Below, piece after piece: positions 60,250-64,000 of a stretch of DNA of 64,000 nucleotides. Made by a program: the position numbers and the translations under genes. This DNA is from Scytalidium lignicola (lineage: Eukaryota; Ascomycota; Leotiomycetes), in assembly GCA_002812745.2 (NCBI GenBank), contig NCSJ02000046.1, positions 62,001 to 126,000 on the forward strand, written 5' to 3'. The notes beneath the pieces are model-generated. The model saw only the letters and a program-made list of their open reading frames with translations. It searched no databases and had not been told where the DNA came from. Position 1 is the stretch's first letter. Each line of letters starts with the position of its first letter.

Positions 60250-61011
60250 TCTGGGTAATGTGGAGGTTGAGAATTTGCTTGCTTTTTGGTTTAGCCTCAT
60301 GGTTTAGGATATGATTCCATTTGAAACCTCATTTTATATGGGACCATTGGATCGAAAAAAATAAAGGAATCAGCAATGTTGTCTTACTAGGGAAAGCGTA
60401 GTTGCATATTACAAATAGGCTCGGAGTTTTTGTCTTTTATTATAAATAGTACGCTAATATATACTGCTCTCAATTCATATATCGTCATATAATATTCNTT
60501 TTTTCTGTCTTACGAGGCCTGCTCCTACTGAGAGATGGTTTCCGATATTATGTGTTGCGTGTGTGAATTCTCATTGATTTGGGTAAGTTCGACTAAATAT
60601 AGCTCTCTTCTCTCTTTCGATACCTCTCCACGTTCCATCCATAGTTCTCTCAAGACTAAATCCTTTGCTTAGTTAACAATTACATTAGCCACTTTACGAC
60701 TCGATGAAGCAGGATACTAAAGTTTCTGGTTTTATTAAAGAGTACCAATTCAAAGACATCGCAGAAACGTGAAATGAAAGTAAATGGTTCATGAATCTTT
60801 TCAATTGAAACATCTACTCCGTACACAAATCCAATTCTGACCAACCCGCACATCTTTTCCCAGTGGATCTAAATAACATAGGTAGAACACTACTATATAT
60901 TACATGCCAGAAGATGAACATAACTCCGTCCATAAAAGCAACGTGCACGGTTCTTGCGTAAGTTGAAAAAGTCATAACACAAAATTCAGTAAAAGAAGGA
61001 TTGCTGCTCCC
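60250..61011. other. Intergenic, convergent 3' ends
   Basis: About 760 bp, AT-rich, with an N (60498) in a T-run. Convergent 3' untranslated regions; no gene or repeat recognised. Confidence 0.55.
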
Positions 61012-62129
61012 TTAAGAACTACCAGGGGTCCGGCCTCGCGAATAGGATTCATCCTGATTTCCATTAAGCAGTGGCGTCCTGTCCGTAGCTTCACCGTCCA
61101 TGATGGAAACACCGTCACTACTACCACTTCCGAGCTTCGACTGTCTAGCCTTGACTTCGAAGTATATCCCCATGACAAGGAGACACACTTGCAGAAGTCC
61201 AGTAAACAACAATATGCTCCATGTGCTCCATCCTTCCCAACCCAACCTCGCAGCCAAGGAACCAGCCCAGACGAAGCTCCCTGGTGCCTGAATCAACATC
61301 GTCGGTATGCTCAGACTGCCTACATGGCCGAGATGGTATGTCATCCATATCTGCGGAAGGTATTGCGTCCCTGCTAGGATCGATCCCATCACGCCGAGGA
61401 TATTGGCCCAGAGTCCGAGTTGCTCTGGGTGGCGCACGACGAGCACGGAGCTGACTATTAAGACGGTAAATCCGTGGAGGACACATATTATGGCGACGGA
61501 CACGGCGGTTCGCCAGGTGTGTTGTTTTGATTCGGTATTATATGGGAGGGCGGGCTCTCGAGGGAAGAATATAAGGAAGAGTAGTAATCTGGGGGAATTT
61601 TAGTATTTGATGTCAGTAAAAAGAGATGGTAATGCTCTGTAGTGTAAGATTTGAAATACTGGGATGGGATGGGGGAAGAGCTTTACATCACCCAGAAGCA
61701 AAACCACTGCACTCCCACCTGTGCTATGCCTAGTAACCCAGCCGCGCACTCAAATGCACTGACGGTTTTGCAACATGCTACATCCGCTCGTGACGCTGGT
61801 TGGACTAATATGTTTGCGAAGGCGGAGGTACTCGATGTCGTTCCTAGGAGGACGAAATATGGAGAGATACCTTCGGAGGTTGCGCGCGAGATGATCCTGT
61901 GATGTTGGGGGAGGTAGGAGATGAGGATCCCTAGGAGGATGACTCTAAACACTGTTATTTGATGAATTTTGTATAGTCTAGCTTTGGTTGGGGAATGAAG
62001 TGTTTTTTGTGGTGAGTTTTGTGTTTTATATACGTACACTGATATTGTGAGGTTGAGATAGCTGACCGACTGCAGCTTCTCGCACCGCGTGGGAGCAAGA
62101 CCGGCGGCTAAGCCGCTGAAGAAGTCCAT
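61012..62129 (-). CDS. PQ-loop repeat membrane protein
   Basis: 308 aa from exons 62038-62129, 61687-61944 and 61012-61588 (introns 93 and 98 nt). Seven hydrophobic segments are apparent. Two PQ-loop motifs are visible: the first, ILLGILISYLPQHHRIISRA, is completed by SEGISPYFVLLG; the second, LAGTQYLPQIWMTYHLGHVG, is followed by SLSIPTMLIQAPGSFVWAG. The cytosolic tail is hydrophilic with SKLGSGSSDGVSIMDGEATD. PQ-loop proteins include vacuolar cationic amino-acid exporters and cystinosin relatives; the substrate here is not known. The protein starts MDFFSGLAAGLAPTRCEKLQ. Divergent from the WD40 gene. Confidence 0.85.
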
Positions 62130-62480
62130 GTCGGTCCTTTTGACTCCCAAAGTGCCTCAGATTACATACAGATTTGCTCTTAATGTTTCTGAGGATGCGG
62201 TGGGATGAGAGTTGATGTTGGAGAAGTCACGGACTTGTCTCCCATAAGTCTAGGTCGGTCATCAGCAGGTGACGTGGGAGCTTCCCCTGGCTGATCCTCG
62301 GCACTATGCCGCTTATGGTCAAGTTGTGCGCTAGTGGCCGTTATCTTGGGCGGTGTATTGTAGCAGTATGTCAACCTCCGAGGTACTTTTTACCTTGTTT
62401 GATTCTGCAGGTTCAAAGATAAAACACATTTATTGCTGGCTGGCATACTTGTCGGAGGTATAAGGAGCGATGTCTATGAT
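62130..62480. promoter_or_regulatory. Divergent promoter region, PQ-loop and WD40 genes
   Basis: About 350 bp between divergent starts. An ATG at 62368 followed by a donor-like GAG|GTACTT could be an upstream exon of the WD40 gene, but no in-frame join was found. No site identified. Confidence 0.45.
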
Positions 62481-63955
62481 ATGACTTCGCCAGCTAATGA
62501 AGATGGACTTCAGCCGAGACTGAGGAATGTTTCCTCCACAGGGAACACTTATGTTGGTTCCATTGAGGAATCAAGGGTTCGAGAGCTGCAGCTTCGAAGA
62601 AAATCAGACACCACAGACGAGTTGGAAGATCTAGCAATACTAGATTCATTGGAGAGATCAGAGTCAAATTACTTTAAAAGTGCACAATGGTATGCGACAG
62701 AACCACCAATTGTTAAAATCAACGGCTTACTGAATCTCAGGACTGCAGATGGGTCTACCTTGCTCACATCCAGTGCGGATAACACTATTCGAACCTTCAT
62801 ATTACCACCTAATATCCTTGATGCACTAGACGACCCAAATTCAGTGCCTGAAATAGCACCATACACAATTCACAGTCACCCAACATCGATAAACTGCGTT
62901 GCGCCTTACCCACATTTCTCCCTCTCAGACACCTCAACCACACTTTATCTCTCTACACCTACTGATCTTCCGATACGTCTCAATAATAGTCTTTCAGGAA
63001 CGTCAAGCATATATTCTCCACCACTTCCCGTCTCAACGTACCTCCTCGTCTCACCTACGACAGAAGCCTACCTCACACCATCCTCTCTCCAATGGACTCA
63101 TTCGGGGTCTCATTTCTTGACTGGCACGGATTGTCTCATAGCTCTATTTGATGCTTCTAATAATGGTGGAGGGCCTATTACAAGACTGCCTACCATCCCA
63201 AGCAAAAGGCATAAGTTGAAAGGCGGAGGAGTTGGAATAAGGGGGATAGTTTCTGCTTTATCAATGCAACCGAATGCACTAGGCACTGGAGATGCTATAT
63301 TAGCAGCTGGCACATGGACGCGTTATGTTGGTCTGTATGATGCTGGCGGTTTAGGTGGAACAATTTCGACATTTTCAGTAGCAGATGCTGCTGATAGCAT
63401 CGCTGGTATAGGCGGTTCTGGGATTACTCAGACTGTATGGAGTCCTTGTGGTAGATATCTAATTGCAGTCGAGAGGAAGAGTATGGGAGCTCTCTGTTAT
63501 GATGTTAGAGTCGCCGGAAAGCTACTTAGTTGGATAGAGGGACGGAAATCAGACACGAATCAGAGATTGGGGTTGGACGTATTTGAAGGTCCACATGGTA
63601 TGGAGGTCTGGGCTGGGGGGACAGATGGTTATGTGAATATTTGGTATGATTTACTTCGGACTGAAGGAGCTATTACTCCATCTTGGAGCTTTTCTGCTTC
63701 TAAAGGTATGTCTTAAGCCATTTTCTAGCTTTAACAGCTCGTTAACATGACATAGATCCAATAGGCTCAACTGTCATTCATAGTTCTGGTGTTGTAGTAG
63801 CCACGTGCTCAGGACAAAGGACTTCTGGAAAACATATCGCTGAAAATGAGGATGACGACGAGAGCAGTGAAAGCGACTTGTCTGAGGGACAACCATCTGA
63901 TGATGTCTGGAATACTAGAATGTCAGACAACAGTCTGAAAGTATGGGCCGTATAA
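62481..63955 (+). CDS. WD40 protein of the WRAP53/TCAB1-Swt21 type
   Basis: 474 aa from exons 62481-63705 and 63756-63955 (50-nt intron). WD40 blades are suggested by LLTSSADNTIRTFILP, SLQWTHSGSHFLTGTDCLIA then LFDASN, GDAILAAGTWTRYVGLYDAG, and TQTVWSPCGRYLIAVERKSM with GHGMEVWAGGTDGY-like spacing (here EVWAGGTDGYVNIWYD). The arrangement matches the WRAP53/TCAB1 family and yeast Swt21: human TCAB1 chaperones telomerase and CAB-box RNAs, and Swt21 acts in U1 snRNP-linked splicing. The function in this organism is inferred. The C-terminal exon adds an acidic tail (ENEDDDESSESDLSEG) and ends NSLKVWAV. The start at 62481 is the first in-frame ATG. Confidence 0.83.
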
Positions 63956-64000
63956 GACATATTTATAGCAACTATACAGCTATTAGGCTTCAGGATATTA

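Overview
This window is nuclear DNA from a filamentous ascomycete (Pezizomycotina). The evidence is protein genes with short GT-AG introns (mostly 46-110 nt), CT-rich tracts upstream of starts, Zn2Cys6 regulators, a calcium-binding external NADH dehydrogenase, and a head-to-head pair of myosin-motor-like chitin synthases. A Leotiomycetes-like origin is only a guess. Single N bases lie mostly beside A/T or G runs, which suggests a read technology weak at homopolymers. No tRNA, rRNA or CRISPR was recognised.

Layout. 1-579 (-): 5' part of an unrecognised gene, with a 244-bp MITE-like element (676-919) just upstream. 1620-2788 (-): eIF2B alpha. 3727-4587 (+): NECAP-like endocytic protein. 6456-9598 (-): Zn2Cys6/PAS regulator whose zinc cluster is assembled across an 8-nt microexon and a 1.24-kb intron. 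It is followed by about 9.7 kb with no convincing gene. 19291-22622 (-): peroxisomal Lon protease, ten exons, PTS1 SRL. 22962-24748 (-): uridine kinase/UPRT protein. 25199-26428 (+): Gid8-like LisH/CTLH protein. 26906-29089 (+): external NADH dehydrogenase with an EF-hand. 29772-31153 (-): NOP53, with an apparent one-base homopolymer frameshift. 31483-32390 (+): Ypt6/Rab6. 33062-34103 (+): Kei1-like IPC synthase subunit. 34827-36244 (+): Ufe1/syntaxin-18 SNARE. 37529-38915 (+): aspartate aminotransferase, PTS1 SKL.

40.4-44.1 kb looks accessory: a broken methyltransferase, a short-chain dehydrogenase lacking the usual catalytic Tyr, and a divergent Zn2Cys6 regulator. A perfect CGGCCGCAA inverted repeat lies between the last two. 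46136-51615 (-) and 54502-60249 (+) are two chitin synthases (P-loop-less class VI/VII type and class V) sharing a 2.9-kb intergenic region. 61012-62129 (-) is a PQ-loop membrane protein and 62481-63955 (+) a WRAP53/Swt21-like WD40 protein.

Most genes are housekeeping: translation, ribosome assembly, Golgi/ER traffic, sphingolipid synthesis, peroxisomal quality control, respiration and cell wall. Exon structures were worked out by hand: the exon sums are multiples of three and the joined proteins match family motifs.
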